Source: Chloroflexota bacterium
GTDB taxonomy: Bacteria; Chloroflexota; UBA6077
Reading direction: 5' to 3'
Assembly (NCBI GenBank): GCA_021806765.1
Contig: JAJZQR010000110.1
Coordinates: forward strand, 1-15,959
DNA length: 15,959 bases
In this document: one piece after another, positions 15,828 to 15,959 of the stretch
How positions within the stretch are numbered: position 1 is the stretch's first letter
How the letters are laid out: each line of letters begins with the position of its first letter
Program-made: the position numbers and the translations under genes
The notes under the pieces: model-generated
Told to the model about the DNA's origin: nothing
The model's input: the letters and a program-made list of their open reading frames with translations, nothing else
The model's database searches: none

Positions 15828-15885
15828 GCCGAGGCCTCCAGAGGGGTAATGCGCAGGAACGATACACCGTCTTACTATATGAGAC

Positions 15886-15903
15886 ATCGTATCGGAATAC
15901 GAT
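15886..15903 (-). promoter_or_regulatory. Probable IclR operator overlapping the -10 and transcription start
   Basis: ATCGTAT (15886-15892) and ATACGAT (15897-15903) form a perfect 7-bp dyad around CGGA. It overlaps the end of the -10 hexamer and the expected start site. A third half-site, CGATAC, lies at 15860-15865, and a looser dyad joins it to GTATCG at 15889-15894 (12-nt arms with 9 matches). The arrangement suggests autorepression; binding by this IclR is inferred. Confidence 0.6.
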
Positions 15904-15930
15904 TATAGGAGCCTACCCGGGCGCTGTCAA
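15902..15930 (-). promoter_or_regulatory. Consensus sigma70-type promoter of the cluster
   Basis: On the minus strand TTGACA (15930-15925), exactly 17 nt of spacer, then TATAAT (15907-15902): both hexamers match consensus. A start near 15895 gives a leader of about 68 nt to the GTG at 15827. Such a strong promoter normally needs a repressor, which fits an IclR gene right behind it. Confidence 0.85.
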
Positions 15931-15959
15931 CTACTTCGGCGGGGGGAGGCTCCGCGGGA

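Noticed and set aside
14299..15867. Minus-strand frame spanning the IclR and aconitase genes
   Set aside because: It is an out-of-frame reading of two well-supported genes, Arg/Gly-rich and without motifs.

Overview
The window (about 16 kb, high GC) looks like a bacterial chromosome segment on which every convincing gene lies on the minus strand. The best guess for the host is an uncultured Chloroflexota/Dehalococcoidia-like lineage. This rests on a MASE3 sensor kinase, a DEDDh exonuclease fused to a GIY-YIG domain, a tripartite tricarboxylate transporter (TTT), many GTG/TTG starts behind GGAGG sites, and several intergenic palindromic repeats. The placement is an inference, not a demonstrated fact.

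Layout in transcription order, right to left: 15925-15886, a consensus sigma70-type promoter (TTGACA-N17-TATAAT) with a dyad operator over the -10; IclR regulator (15827-15087); single-chain aconitase (15017-13089); a palindromic repeat; a six-bladed NHL propeller resembling peptidyl-alpha-hydroxyglycine amidating lyase (12939-11950); another repeat; LeuD-like small subunit (11771-11211); LeuC-like large subunit (11195-9942); TctB (9880-9404); TctA (9393-7885); TctC lipoprotein (7813-6728); a 15-bp perfect hairpin; D-2-hydroxyacid dehydrogenase (6528-5566); two composite inverted repeats (5261-5527); MmgE/PrpD protein (5206-3863); a terminator-like hairpin; then a separate promoter and an orphan MASE3-PAS-PAS histidine kinase (3711-1315); and the 5' part of a DEDDh exonuclease/GIY-YIG protein that runs off the left edge (1118-1).

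The stretch 15.8 to 3.9 kb reads as a catabolic island. A substituted di- or tricarboxylate is captured by TctC and imported by TctAB. It is then worked on by three hydro-lyase/isomerase-type enzymes (aconitase, LeuCD-like, MmgE/PrpD), a 2-hydroxyacid dehydrogenase and a possible glyoxylate-releasing PAL-like lyase, under IclR control. The enzyme set matches neither leucine synthesis (no LeuA or LeuB) nor the methylcitrate cycle (no PrpB or PrpC). The pathway and substrate therefore cannot be named from sequence, which makes this the most interesting part of the window.

The intergenic spaces are unusually rich in hairpin-forming elements. Five share GTAGGG- or AGTAGSG-like ends or GGCAGGG cores, and another is a nested palindrome with 14-bp terminal inverted repeats. 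No tRNA, rRNA, CRISPR array, transposase or integrase was seen.
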